NCBI GenBank assembly: GCA_003255025.1
Contig: QANY01002308.1
Location: 62,001 to 126,000 of the forward strand
Length of the DNA stretch: 64,000 nt
Reading direction: 5' to 3'
DNA from: Datisca glomerata
Taxonomy: Eukaryota; Streptophyta; Magnoliopsida; Cucurbitales; Datiscaceae
Each line of letters opens with the position of its first letter. The stretch's first letter is position 1. Positions 33,801 through 44,406 of this stretch are shown piece after piece. The translations under genes and the position numbers were made by a program. The notes below the pieces were generated by a model, which was given only the letters and a program-made list of their open reading frames with translations, was not told the origin of the DNA and searched no databases.

Positions 33801-36800
33801 ATGAAGATTTTCTTTAATAGAAGGTTGTTTCCCAAAAACAAGCATCACTTGGTGCTATGTACCCCTGATGCGAAGTATTTGGGTAGAAAGGCTGAGATTC
33901 ATGAAAGGTGAAATCAAGAGAGACATATATTCGCTTAGTTTGAGGATTGTAACATTTGTAACCTTTTTTGTTGAATAGTAGCCTAGAAAGATGCATTTGT
34001 GGGCTTTGGGATCCAATTTAGTACGGTGAGGATCTTAATTATGAACATAGGAGGTACAACCGAATGTTTTGAGTGGTAAATTTGAAGGAAGATGAGTATG
34101 AGGATAAAACGAAGAAGAAGAGAGAGACATGTTTGATAATGTAATACCCGAGGTGGCATCATATTGATTAGATAGGCTGCAGTTAGGATGGCTTCCCCCC
34201 AGAATTGCTTTGGAACATAGGTGGTGAACATAAGGGCTCTAGTTACTTCGAGAAGGTGTATGTTTTTCCGTTCGGCAATTCCATTTTGTTGGGGTGTGCC
34301 TATACAAGAACTTTTGTGAACAAGCCCATTAGAAGTTAGATATTCTCCTAAGATAGAATTAAAATATTTAGTTACATTGTCATTGTGAAAGACATGAAGT
34401 TTGGCTTTAAACTGATTCTTTATCATGGGATGAAATTGTTTAAATGTTACTACAACATCATATTTATCTTTTAGGAGATATACCCAACTCAAACGTGTAT
34501 GGTCATCTATGAAAGTGATAAACCATCGAGTGTTTGTTAAATTTTGAAATCGAGGGTTCGGAAGCTTTATATCGACATGAATGAAAAATGTTGGATGCTT
34601 AGCAGGTTGACAGGTTTCACAATGAAAGGAGCTCAAATTTTTTTATTTCGAAACAAATTAGGAAACAAACGTTGCAAGGAAAACTAGGGTGACCTAAACG
34701 ATAGTGCCATCTCATAAAATCATCGTGACTAGACACATTACAAGCAAAACCAAGTAAGGAACTTCTATTCTTTTGAGCTTGAAAAACAGGGTCCGCATCC
34801 AGAAAATACAGCCCACTACATTCCCTCGCACTCCCAATCATCTTCTTAGACGGTAGCTCCTGAAAAACACGGTGAGAGGGTAAGAATTGGGCACTACGTT
34901 TCTGGTCAGAAGTTAATTTGCTGATGGAAAGAAGACTACAAGAGAGTTTTGGAACATGAAGAACATTATGTAAATTAAGGGAGGATGACAAACAAACCGA
35001 ACCCTTACCAGCTACGGTAGCAAAGGATCCATCATCGATCTTTATTTTCAAATTACACCAAGACTGAGAAGCTTGTGAAGTTGCTCAATTTGTTCAGAAG
35101 TGAAGGAAATGAACCAACTTTTTCTCCTGCAAATCCACGTGCTTTTGGCCGAGTTTCTTGCTGATTCTTGGCTTCCAGTCAGCTGGTTTACTATGTAATT
35201 TCCAACAAGTCTCTTTGGTGTGGCCCCTTCTGTTGCAATGTTCACACCAGGACGTTCTCGGTGAGGCTGTCATTGATAAATTGTTTTCCGGCCGTCGAGC
35301 AGCAAGGGCAGAGTGATCAATGTCTGAACTTGGAGCTGAGCCCATCATCACTCTCTTGTGTCTTTCTTCACGTTGTACCTCTGTAAAGGCCTCTCGGATG
35401 GCAGGCAATGGTTTCTTGCCTAAGATCCGTCCACACATCTTGTCCAAGTCCCGATTAAGACCATAAAGAAAGTCAAATAGACGTTCTCCATCCAGCATTT
35501 CCTTGTAGAGAATAGAGTCGTCAGAACACTTCCACTCAACATCATGGAAGAGATCGAGTTCTTGCCATAGATTATGCAAGATGCTATGGTATTGTGTTAC
35601 GGACATAGTGCCCTGTTTTTGGTCTCGGAGTCTAGTCTTAAGCTCGAAAACTTGAGCTGAATTTTCCAGGTAAAAAAAGGTCTCTCAAACAGCCTCCCAT
35701 ACATCTTTGGCCGTCGATAAAGAAAGATAAGTACGACCAATCTCGGCTTCCATAGAATTTATTAGCCATGCTATGATCATTGAGTTTTCAGAATCCCATT
35801 TGGAATAAGTTGCATCTCTAGAATCAGGGGCTTTAAAGTCGGCGGTGAGGTATTCCAGGCTCCCTTTATCAGCTCAGGTGTTCGGGTCACTCTTTTTGCC
35901 ATTATTGAGGAATAAGTGGCAGAATGTTTAGGTCCGTTTTAAAAAAATGGCTCTGATACCATCTCTGATGATATTTGATTACCGATTACAAACCTATTTA
36001 TAAGCAGATTTACAACTGAGGCCAGTAGAGAGAAAATAGCAACTAGCCCTAGAATTAAGCAACCTAACTATCAACTCTCTAGAATAAGGGAACACAAAGT
36101 CTAAATGATAACGAATCAGTTCTATCCTTTAGAGGATATTTCTGAGTATTTCATAAAAGAAGTTGGCTCTGATACCAACTAGAAATAAAAGAAGATTAAA
36201 CTATTCTGATTAATTAGCAAACAAGAGCTTACATGGGTTACCTATACACGAGGACGAGAAAGCTAAAATACTAAAATACCCTTAAGAAGAAACTAGAAAA
36301 AGAAAGCAAAGACAAGACAATATCCAACATGTGTAATGTTGCTTTGAATGCTTTTATGATCAGATTGAGGAGGATGGAAGGGTATTTCCCGTCAGCAACT
36401 GTTCTGCTTCCATAATTGATTGCCTCATGTCTGAAGCAAAGCTGACAGGAGGTATGTCTGTTAAAAAGTTGATTTTCACTTCTTTTTTTTATTCTCACTT
36501 TCAGCTTGTTGCCTTTAGGCTCAATCGCTCAAGTTTAAGCATTTAGAAGACGTTCTTGAAATCTTATAAAAAAACAGAAAAGAGAAAAGACAAAACTACT
36601 CTCTTCGTAGACTGAGTGGCAGAGAGTTATTTTTTAGAGTACTTGCGAATGTTATGCTGAGACTGAGCTCTTCCACAGTTTCTTTGCAGACTGGAAAAGT
36701 AGTTACAACTGCGTCAGTTAGTGCTGGTGGGAAATTCTTTCTAAAGATTCAGAGGCATATTGATACCATTGAACATTTGGAAGCTGATTATTTGTTGATT

Positions 36801-39800
36801 GCTAGCGGTAGTAGCCGACAGGTGATATATGAATGTACTGTTATTTGAGGTGAAAAGTATTGAATTCACCATATTTTTATTGAAGAATGATGTACATATA
36901 TATATATATATATACACAGAGCTAGGAAACTATCTTAGGAAACTATCTTAGGAAACTATACAATTAGGATCTCTTAGATTAAGCTAATTCACCAGCTATA
37001 TACAGCTGGAGCATTCTGTAACACTCCCCCTCAAGCTGGAGTATGGATATTAATCACGCCCAGCTTGTTACAAAGATAATCAACCCGAACCTCATTTAGA
37101 GCTTTCGTGAAGATATCCCCTAATTGTTCTCCAGTCTTCACATGCCCTGTAGAAATCAAACATTGTTGAACTTTCTCATGAACAAAGTGACAATCAATTT
37201 CAATGTGCTTAGTCCGCTCATGAAATATAGGATTAGATGCAATATGAAGAACAACTTGGCTATCACACCACAATTTTGCTGGTACTGAAGTTTTAAGACT
37301 TACTTCATTCAAGAGCTGATATATCCACATTATCTCACACAGACTGTGCCATAGCCCTACATTCTGACTCTGCATTGGATCTTGACACAACGTTCTACTT
37401 CTTACTCTTCCATGAGACCAAATTTCCTCCAACGAAAACACAATAACCTGAAGTGGATCTTCTATCCATTTTGGAACCTGCCCAATCTGCATCTGGAAAA
37501 ACATTCAATATGAGTGTGCCCATGATTTGCATATAAGATACCACGTCCGGGTGCTCCTTTCAAATAATACAAAATCTATTCTAAGCTGCCCAATGATGAA
37601 TTGTTGGGGATGACATAAACTGATTAACAACACTGGCAGAATATGCAATATCTAGACGAGTTACTGTAAGATAATTCACTTTCTAACCAATCTTCTATAT
37701 CTCTCAGGATCTTCCATTAGTTCTCCATCTCCCGTTAGGTGCATGTTTAGAGTCATTGGAGCACTACAAGACTTTGCTCCCAATTTTCCTGTCTTAGTTA
37801 ATAAGTCAAGAATTCTCTTTGAAATAAAAAGATACATTTTTTACTCTTGTGACTTCAACACCCAAGAAATACTTTGGCATCCCTAAGTCCTTCGTGTTAA
37901 ACTGAGTATGAATGAAGGACTTAAGAGATGAGATTCCTGTAGTATCACTTCCAGTAATTATAATATCATCCACGTACATAACTAAAAGAATGATTTCATC
38001 TTCCGATTGTTTGTAGAACACATAATGGTCAGACTTGCTTTTCATCATACCATACTTTTCAACAGCCTGACTAAATTTCCCGAACCAAGCATGAGGACTC
38101 TGTTTCAAACCATATAGAGATTTTCGAAGACGACAAACTCGCCTAGACTCCCCCTGAGCAATAAAATGAGGAGGTTGCTCCATATACACCTCCTTCTGAA
38201 GATCACCATGAAGAAAAGCATTCTTGATATCTAGTTGATGCAAGGGCCAATGATGGGTAGCCGCCATAGAAATAAACAACCGAACAAATGTCAATTTAGC
38301 AAATGAGTATCTTTGTCAATACTCCGTGGATAAAGTCGAACGGTCTTACTCCAATCTAAATAATTCGAACCCTTTAGCTTATGGTCCGTGATTTTAGACA
38401 TTACAGGCAACACATTCGTGACAACAGAAGACTTATTCTAAGCCATAACACCAAATATGCATAACCAGAAGAGAAGACAAAAAAAGAACCAACAAGGCAG
38501 CGGAAAAACAAGGCAGAAATGCAAGCAAAACTAAAAAACGGAAGAACCCAAACCTCTACAAATACAAGGCAACAGGTACAGACGAAGCAGAGAAACGTTG
38601 ACGAAGCAGACAAGGACAGACAAAGACTTTCTCAGGCGTCACGCGCCTCCATGTGCAGGCGCGTGGGGAAGACGGCAAAGACTCGCGATGACGCGCGGGG
38701 CTTTCGAGCACCGGACTTCGGGGATGAGACGATCGGCGGCTGGGCTTCCTTCCAAGACGGGCGATGAGAACAAAGGGCCACTCCAAAAGGGTTATCCAAG
38801 GTGGAACCCTAAAAGAAACACTAAACCCTAATTTTGAACGAAAAAGGAAAAATCTAGATTTGCACGCCTATGGCTCGATACCATGTTATTTGAGGTGAAA
38901 AGTATTGAATTCAATTCACTATATTTTTATTGAAGAATGATGTACATATATAAATACAAAGCTAGGAAACTATACAATTAGGATCCCTAGAGTTAAGCTA
39001 ATTCACCAGCTATATACAGCTGGAGCATTCTGTAACATGTACAAATTTGCCTGATTTGTATGGACTGATTTTCCATATAAAACATTGGTTTTCATGTCAA
39101 GGGTCATAGTCTTGCTGCACAGCTTGGTCATTCAATTGTAGACCCTATGCCAAGTTTATTTACCTTCAAGATTGAAGACCCAAAGCTGGCAGAGTTGTCA
39201 GGGGTAATGTTCTTACTGGTGATGATTCCTTGCATCTCTTCTTCTTTTATTGTTCATTTCTTCTAGTGGATACCTTGTGTTCATTACATGTGCATATGGA
39301 CTCAAATCAGAAAGCTTTTGCATGCTTCTTTACCCTTGTAGTTCATAAGATGAACATCTCGCAATTTTTTGGTATATTTGGCTAGATGGGAACATAATAA
39401 TTTTTTAGGAAACTTTTGAGGATGTTACAGTTTGGGATAAAATTCAGTTTTTCACTTCTTTTTGGGTAGCCAACACTAAGATTTTTAAGGATATTCCTTT
39501 ATTTATGCGTAGTTATTATTAGATGGCTGCTCGTATAGACTAACTATAATCTTTTAGTGTTTGGCTAGGAATTCTTTTCCTCCGAACCTTCTTTGTACAT
39601 TCTTTTATTTGTACATTCTTTTATATAAATAAGATTTCTGTTTCTATCCCCCCCAAAAGATGAACATAACTCGTTGGAAAAGACATTTATTAGCAGTGCC
39701 TTTAAAAAAACATTTGTCATTAGTTTCACTTCCCAAAAAAACATTAGCATGTTAGCTTCAATGGTTTTTACGATATAATTCTCATCATGCATACGCCTAA

Positions 39801-42015
39801 TACCTCATTGATAGTTTTGCCACATTATATCTAATTAAACCTGCACAACTTTGCAGTTAAAATGGTTAATTGTATGATGTATCTGTTTTGTAAAATGCAG
39901 GTCACGTTTCCTAAAGTCAAGGTGAAGCTAAAATTAGAAAACATTCGAAGGAACATATCACAGCTTACACAGGTAACCTCTTCTTGTTTTCTGTCTTATT
40001 TAATGCTTGAGAATGTGGTGAAACACCTGAACCGTTTGAAATAGGTTGGGCCCATGTTAGTCACACACTGGGGACTTAGTGGGCCAGCAATTCTTCGGTT
40101 ATCTGCTTGGGGAGCACGTGATCTTTTCTCTTCAGGTTACAAAGGTATGGAAGTCTCATTTTTATTCTTGGATTATCATTTTTTTCAACTAACAAAACAT
40201 TGTTGCAGGAGTACTACTTGTGGATTTTACGCCTGATTTGCATTTGGAAGATGTGAAGTCAATTCTTAGTCAACACAAGTCTAAGTTTTTGGTAATGTTT
40301 CTTATGGCTTCTTGTGCAAGCTCCACGACCGTTGCCTAAAGTTTTATCAGGCATCATGATGAAACAGAAATGTTCCATGGAGTTGCAAACTTTGTATCCG
40401 GGTTCTTACTTATTAAGTAGCAGCAATTTGAGTCTGGATTATAATCAAGTGAGAACGTACGATTGGGTAACTTGTAACTGCATGTGGTAAAGCTCAACTG
40501 AAATACAATGAGAATGGTGCACTGTTCTTGTGCTTAGGGTTTTCGTAATATGAAAAATTATCATGAACTGTAGATGCCTTTGTGTGTATCACTCATTAGT
40601 GCTGTATGAGCGGGACTAAGTTATGTTATTATTCTCGTCTGTTTTGTCGTTCTCACTTGTCCAGTCTTGTCGTCTATCATTCATTTTTCGTAAGTGTAAC
40701 TAAGCTGACAATATTGCGTGTGATTCTTCTCATCGCAGAAGCAAAAAGTGCTTAATTCATGTCCATCAGAATTTGGCCTTGTGAAGAGATTTTGGAAATA
40801 TTTATTGGATCGACAGGTATAGATATTAATATATAAAGGATAACAGAGCACTATGGATTACTTATTCAAGTAGATCAGACAATTAGTTCATTCATTGCAG
40901 GGATTACGAGAGGATATTTTGTGGACTTCCTTCTCAAATAATTCTTTAATTTCCACTGCTTCTATGTTGAAGAATTGTACATTTGAAGTCAAAGGGAAGG
41001 TAAGTTGACAAAAATATTTTCCCTTTCCTTTAACTGGTGGAGCTTTAATGAGATTTTATGCTTTTCTTTTTGTACAGGGTCTATTTAAGGATGAATTTGT
41101 GACTTCTGGAGGTGTTCCACTGTCTGAGGTTCTCGCTCTTCTCTCCCTCCTTCACTCGCTCGCTCCCTCACTCACTTGCTCACTCGCTCCCTCACTCACT
41201 TGCTCACTCGCTCACTAATCTGAACAGTTGAAATATAATCCATTTGCCTCATTATGTGTAGATATCACTGAACACGATGGAAAGCAAAATTCAGTCTCAT
41301 CTATTCTTTGCTGGAGAGGTATTTGGTTTTCATATGATTTTGGTATACAATATCATACTCATATAAAATCTAAACAAACATTACAAGGATATGTATGTGT
41401 ATGAGTCAAAATGTGTACTTTTATTTGCAGGTCTTGAATGTTGATGGGGTTACAGGTGGTTTCAATTTTCAGGTTAGAAAAATTATCACAAGACAGACGC
41501 AGATACTTTCGCATGATTTTACTGATGATAATCAACAACCTTAGCTTGTTCATTCCTATGATATTACCTCTTTATCTATTCTTGTGATTGTTATATGCAA
41601 AGGAAAAAATGATCCCATCAAATCTGCCTACACACTTTTAAGCGTCTAATTAGTAATGATTTCAGAAGCTTCAGTGAAAGTCTAATTGTTAAACTCATCT
41701 GTCTCATCAAATCTTGCCAGATATTCATCCTTCCGTGTTCTCCGAGAATGCTCCATTCAACTTAGATACATATAAGAGCAACAAAAGGACCACAAATCAT
41801 ATCATATCGCATCATAATTCCATATTCATAGCAACTGCATTAGACATCATTAATCAGTTAGTTTGATAAATAAACATTCTGAATGCCAGTGCTTGTAATT
41901 TTGGCAGAATGCTTGGTCTGGTGGATATATTGCTGGGACAAGCATTGGTGAGCAGTCAGTCAGTGCGTATTCTAGGCGTGATGTAGACAATTTGACTATG
42001 TCTTCAACAAATTGA
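27844..42015 (+). CDS. HI0933/YhiN-like FAD/NAD(P)-binding flavoprotein, 16 exons, 489 aa
   Basis: Exons: 27844-27990, 28102-28227, 28365-28424, 29269-29382, 36364-36451, 36679-36821, 39102-39203, 39901-39972, 40045-40144, 40209-40291, 40739-40816, 40901-40999, 41078-41128, 41262-41318, 41431-41472, 41908-42015. All introns are GT-AG, phases agree and there is no internal stop. The ATG follows an in-frame TGA 21 nt upstream. Residues 1-49 ([15 protein letters not shown]...) are rich in Ser, Arg and Thr, which fits a plastid or mitochondrial transit peptide. Residues 54-68 ([15 protein letters not shown]) form the FAD dinucleotide fold. [11 protein letters not shown] (94-104) is the HI0933 signature. 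[12 protein letters not shown] and [19 protein letters not shown] near the C-terminus are the conserved FAD-contact ends. The family comprises uncharacterised oxidoreductases of the bacterial YhiN type, so the substrate is unknown. Introns 4 and 6 contain retrotransposons. Confidence 0.92.
29402..29555 (-). repeat. 3' LTR of the outer copia element
   Basis: This is a 154-bp repeat homologous to 36179-36329, with several substitutions and small indels. Confidence 0.8.
29560..30117 (-). pseudogene. RNase H remnant of the outer copia element
   Basis: [20 protein letters not shown] corresponds to the DADWAG...RRSTSGY motif of copia RNase H. The C-terminal end [11 protein letters not shown] is recognisable beside the polypurine tract. 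The HHILRYL segment just before it is the RT-RNase H connection. Stops and frameshifts are present. Confidence 0.7.
30118..31370 (-). pseudogene. gag-protease-integrase remnants of the outer copia element
   Basis: On the minus strand, from the right: gag start ([20 protein letters not shown]), a zinc-knuckle relic that has lost its cysteines ([10 protein letters not shown]), protease [11 protein letters not shown] at about 30670, and an integrase-start relic [13 protein letters not shown] at about 30150. The remainder of integrase and the RT are deleted. Many stops are present. Confidence 0.65.
31590..32547 (-). pseudogene. RNase H of the nested copia element, split by a MITE
   Basis: [20 protein letters not shown] (relic of DADWAGS...RRSTSGYC), then [40 protein letters not shown] and [12 protein letters not shown]. 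After the 358-bp MITE the C-terminus (GMWNLYAPT) resumes next to the polypurine tract. A TAA separates the parts at about 32344. The first Asp pair of the catalytic motif is partly lost. Confidence 0.8.
31721..32078. mobile_element. hAT-type MITE, 358 bp
   Basis: Terminal inverted repeats TAGGGGTGTTC / GAACACCCCTA are followed inward by repeated GGTTCGGTT words. A perfect 8-bp TSD, CTACAAAC, lies at 31713-31720 and 32079-32086. Length, TIR sequence and 8-bp TSD are those of the common plant hAT MITE. It interrupts the RNase H of the nested copia element. Confidence 0.93.
32492..33560 (-). pseudogene. Reverse transcriptase of the nested copia element
   Basis: From the right: [39 protein letters not shown], then (in other frames) the stretch up to [20 protein letters not shown] and [20 protein letters not shown]. 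This is the order of copia RT. Frameshifts split it at about 33150 and 32870, and the YVDD region is in a broken segment near 32890. Confidence 0.8.
33561..34636 (-). pseudogene. Integrase of the nested copia element
   Basis: [20 protein letters not shown] carries the first catalytic Asp, VFHNDN marks the second Asp region, and [13 protein letters not shown] carries the Glu. [17 protein letters not shown] follows. The core is one open frame of 217 residues (33983-34636). The C-terminal extension ([20 protein letters not shown]) is in the next frame at 33814-33996. Confidence 0.85.
34617..35905 (-). pseudogene. gag and protease of the nested copia element
   Basis: Gag starts near 35900. The UBN2-like part ([36 protein letters not shown]) and the zinc knuckle [15 protein letters not shown] lie in 35094-35606. 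The protease end and GAG-pre-integrase ([26 protein letters not shown]) lie in 34617-35051. The DSGA protease core falls in a damaged gap near 35050. Confidence 0.8.
35966..36154 (-). repeat. 5' LTR of the nested copia element
   Basis: It is homologous to 31392-31589 but lacks a ~23-bp segment near the outer end, consistent with deletion between short ATTT repeats. Confidence 0.7.
36179..36329 (-). repeat. 5' LTR of the outer copia element
   Basis: It pairs with 29402-29555. The primer site TTGGTATCAGAGCC (minus) lies directly to its left at about 36163-36178. Exon 5 of the host gene starts only 35 bp to the right. Confidence 0.8.
36839..37023 (-). repeat. 3' LTR of the intron 6 copia element
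   Basis: 185 bp. It contains an (AT)n run and three tandem copies of AGGAAACTATCTT, where the right LTR has one. Confidence 0.9.
37024..37504 (-). pseudogene. RNase H of the intron 6 copia element
   Basis: [37 protein letters not shown], then [11 protein letters not shown] and [14 protein letters not shown] at the stop beside the polypurine tract. The N-terminal third is out of frame with the usual DADWAG region. Confidence 0.85.
37520..38294 (-). pseudogene. Reverse transcriptase of the intron 6 copia element
   Basis: [38 protein letters not shown], the catalytic [13 protein letters not shown] and [12 protein letters not shown] form a 163-residue open frame. A stop at 37806 and frameshifts separate the C-terminal part. 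The N-terminal RT region is reduced to a scrap at about 38295-38360. Confidence 0.88.
38400..38883 (-). other. GC-rich leader of the intron 6 copia element
   Basis: This segment lies between the RT remnant and the primer site, where gag would be expected. It is clearly GC-richer than its surroundings (38630-38770). Overlapping frames on both strands resemble nothing known and are not proposed as genes. Confidence 0.5.
38884..39037 (-). repeat. 5' LTR of the intron 6 copia element
   Basis: 154 bp, homologous to 36839-37023. It is preceded on the left by the primer site and followed by the TSD TGTAC. Confidence 0.9.
41129..41217. repeat. CT-rich minisatellite at the exon 13 donor
   Basis: CTCACTCACTTGCTCACTCG occurs twice, embedded in GCTC/CACT repeats. 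It begins within ten bases of the 5' splice site of exon 13 of the flavoprotein gene. Confidence 0.85.
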
Positions 42016-43960
42016 GTTCTTTTGTTTGGGTTTGGGGGGAGGGGTCTTGTTATTATAACATTTCGAGTCATTAAATTAATTATCATACGATAATTATGAT
42101 ATTATGAAATAGTAATATAATTTTTTTTCTCATATATAATATGTTATTCATTGACATGACTGTACGTAGAGTTGAATGCTATAAGAAGCCAATGAAAATC
42201 ACCGAGTCGACCCAAATGTGTTACTGAAGTCAACGATGCGGGTGCACTTTTTAAAGATTAAACAATTGTTTAATAAAATGTCATCATGTTCTACTTTCAA
42301 CTTATGAATATTTGACTACATTAATCTATGATTTAATTGTCGGCATAAATTAAGCTAATTGAATTGTTTAATCTCATATTGATGGTGAAATTCTCCATTA
42401 TATGTGGAACAAATCAAAAGTAAAAAAAGAAGTCCATAGCCATCAGTTCCACCGAGAGACGGTCAGGTCATACCTAAGTTTTGATGGAAACTGCTGAAGA
42501 TTAGTTGAATAATTTAATTATTTTAATTGACTAATAGTGAATTTATAAAACTTTAATGAATTAGAAAACTGGGATTTACATAAATTCTACTGTTCTAGTA
42601 TAATTCTTCTCGAAATCAACGTTTTAAACCATCACGTTCTATGTTTAGATTAAAAGAAAGTAAACCATATTTTTCTGGAAAATGATAAAAACAAAGACCA
42701 CGTTTTTAGCATGAACTGCAAAATGATTGGAGAATTTTTTTTATAAACATGCCTGAAAATAGTAGAGGTATCTAATTTAGTTAAGAAATTTACATATGTG
42801 TGAATAAGTGATTTACATTTATGCCTGTGTGATTTGGTAACTAAATTATTTATTTCAGCAATTTTTATAAAAAAAATCTGTTGGACATTTTTTCAATTCA
42901 CTCTTATTTTTCATCATTTTCATAGTTCTCTTTTTTATTTAAAATGTAAGAAATTCACAGCATGCAAAAGGATATTGTAGTCATTTTCTTTTAATCACCA
43001 AAAAGTTTGTAAATCTATAAAAAAAAATTAAAGGAAAAGAAGAGAGTCCCTCTATGGTCCAGAAGGGCCATTTGAACTTGTTTGACATTGGTCTTAAGGC
43101 CCCAACACGTGGGACCCCTAAAATTGATTAACGATAATACTTTTAACAAAAATAATAATAAGTTAATTCTACCCGTCAGAACAAAACAAAACAGGAGATA
43201 ATACCCTCTGGTCTGAGTTTAAGGACAATAACGACAAGGACCGCAAAAACTTTTTGTTAAAAAAAGGTATGTCGTTTTTATTATAAAGCACTGAATCCCG
43301 TATTGAGGATTGTGATACACCTTTCACTCAGCTTTCCACGTCCAAAAGAAAGATTAAAGTAAGATCCTAATCCCTACTTGTGATTGTATATTCTAGAATC
43401 CAAACGTCCGAAAAGAAAATATCTCTCCTCTTTAAAGTATTTTATAGCATTTTTATTTTGAATAATTTAATATTAAGTATGATAAATATATATATGTAAA
43501 AACTTTAAAAGCACTGCAATTAATATGACTATAAGTTGATGATGTATAATATCCCTTTTAAATAAATTTTATTAAATTATGTATTATCACATTTTTGATA
43601 ACGTAATTATATGTGTAAAGAATTATGTTGGGAGGACTCTAGAAAATTAAAAATTAAATTCGGCCCGTATGATTTTTTTAACAAAATATGATTATTTGCA
43701 TGGAAGAAAATATAAAATTACATGACACTAGACTCTAATCTAATAAAAAATTTATGTTATATTATTAATCTAGTATTTTCACGTTAAGATTATCATTCGC
43801 TAAATCATAGTCGAGTAAATATTTTTACTAAACTACAATATAAAACACTCCGAATTTAAGAGAAAAACATTTTAAATTAAAGAAATAATTTGAATTTTGT
43901 TAAAAAATATATATAAGGGTCTTAAAATCGTTTTTATGATATAAATTATAAAACTTTCTC
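42016..43960. other. 3' flank of the flavoprotein gene and intergenic spacer
   Basis: AT-rich. No gene, RNA or transposon end was recognised. The terminator of the first gene and the promoter of the next must lie here, but no poly(A) signal can be singled out. Confidence 0.5.
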
Positions 43961-43965
43961 ATAGT

Positions 43966-43973
43966 TTTATATA
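43966..43973 (+). promoter_or_regulatory. Candidate TATA box of the PPIP5K gene
   Basis: TTTATATA lies before a pyrimidine-rich, CT-containing 5' untranslated region (44040-44200). It sits about 435 bp before the ATG. A leader intron is possible, as GT and AG sites exist in 44170-44270. This is inference from position only. Confidence 0.3.
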
Positions 43974-44406
43974 GAACGGCGATGATAATAGTAGATAGCA
44001 TTGCTATATTTTTAATTCGTTTTTCCATTTGTGACTGTTGTGGCGCCTTCAGGTTTTTCCTTTCGCATCCTCAGCTTTTTCCTTTTTTCTGTTACTCATT
44101 TCCATATCACTCCCCTCTTCTACCGTCGGCGTCTCAAGCGGAGCTTTCTTCGTTCTCTCTATTTTTTCTCGATCTCTGGTATTGCTTTTTTCTTATTCTG
44201 CTTATTCTGGATACTATGTTTAGTGTGCGTATCTTTATGTTTGGATGCGGTTGGTGTTGCAGAGCTCTTATCAATGGCTTATGAATTTGTGTTCTTGTTT
44301 GTTTTTTGCTTCTGAGTTCATTGTATAGAGGCTTGGAAGCGAAGGTGAAGGTGATATTGAAGAGAGAAGTTTTGCAGATTCTGTTTTATTGGAGAGAGTG
44401 AGAGAA

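Larger units (their letters stand above)
31392..36154 (-). mobile_element. Ty1-copia element nested in the outer copia element
   Basis: LTRs at about 31392-31589 and 35966-36154 share TTATAAGCAGATTTACAACT-like sequence and the GAGGATATTTCTGAGTATTT end. The polypurine tract lies at about 31590-31605. The primer site (minus-strand TGGTATCAGAGCCA) lies at about 35949-35962. Gag, protease, integrase, RT and RNase H are all recognisable but broken. AAAAG at 31387-31391 and 36155-36159 is a candidate TSD. The right LTR has lost about 23 bp near its outer end. A hAT MITE is inserted in the RNase H region. Confidence 0.8.
29402..36329 (-). mobile_element. Ty1-copia element in flavoprotein intron 4 (outer, defective)
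   Basis: Short LTRs (29402-29555 and 36179-36329) end in CAACA on the inner left and outer right sides. The polypurine tract (minus-strand ACTTGAAGGGAGTGTTGA) adjoins the left LTR. The Met primer site (minus-strand TTGGTATCAGAGCC) adjoins the right LTR, so the element is antisense to the gene. The TSD reads TGTGT on both sides (29397-29401, 36330-36334). Remnants of gag, protease, a scrap of integrase and RNase H remain; RT and most of integrase are deleted. A second copia element lies between its gag and its primer site. Confidence 0.8.
36839..39037 (-). mobile_element. Short Ty1-copia element in flavoprotein intron 6
   Basis: LTRs at 36839-37023 and 38884-39037 both start TGTTATTTGAGGTG and end CTGTAACA. 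The TSD TGTAC is perfect (36834-36838 and 39038-39042). The primer site (minus-strand TGGTATCGAGCCA) adjoins the right LTR; the polypurine tract (AGCTTGAGGGGGAGTG) adjoins the left one. Only RT and RNase H remain; gag, protease and integrase are absent. Precise removal would leave a 76-nt intron. Confidence 0.9.

Noticed and set aside
38519..38831. Overlapping open frames on both strands in GC-rich DNA
   Set aside because: Three frames are open because of base composition. There is no domain or conserved motif, and the segment is inside a copia element leader.
43982..44315. Open frames of about 60-100 residues upstream of PPIP5K
   Set aside because: Phe/Ser-rich frames produced by a CT-rich 5' untranslated region. 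All three frames are open, and none connects to the kinase.
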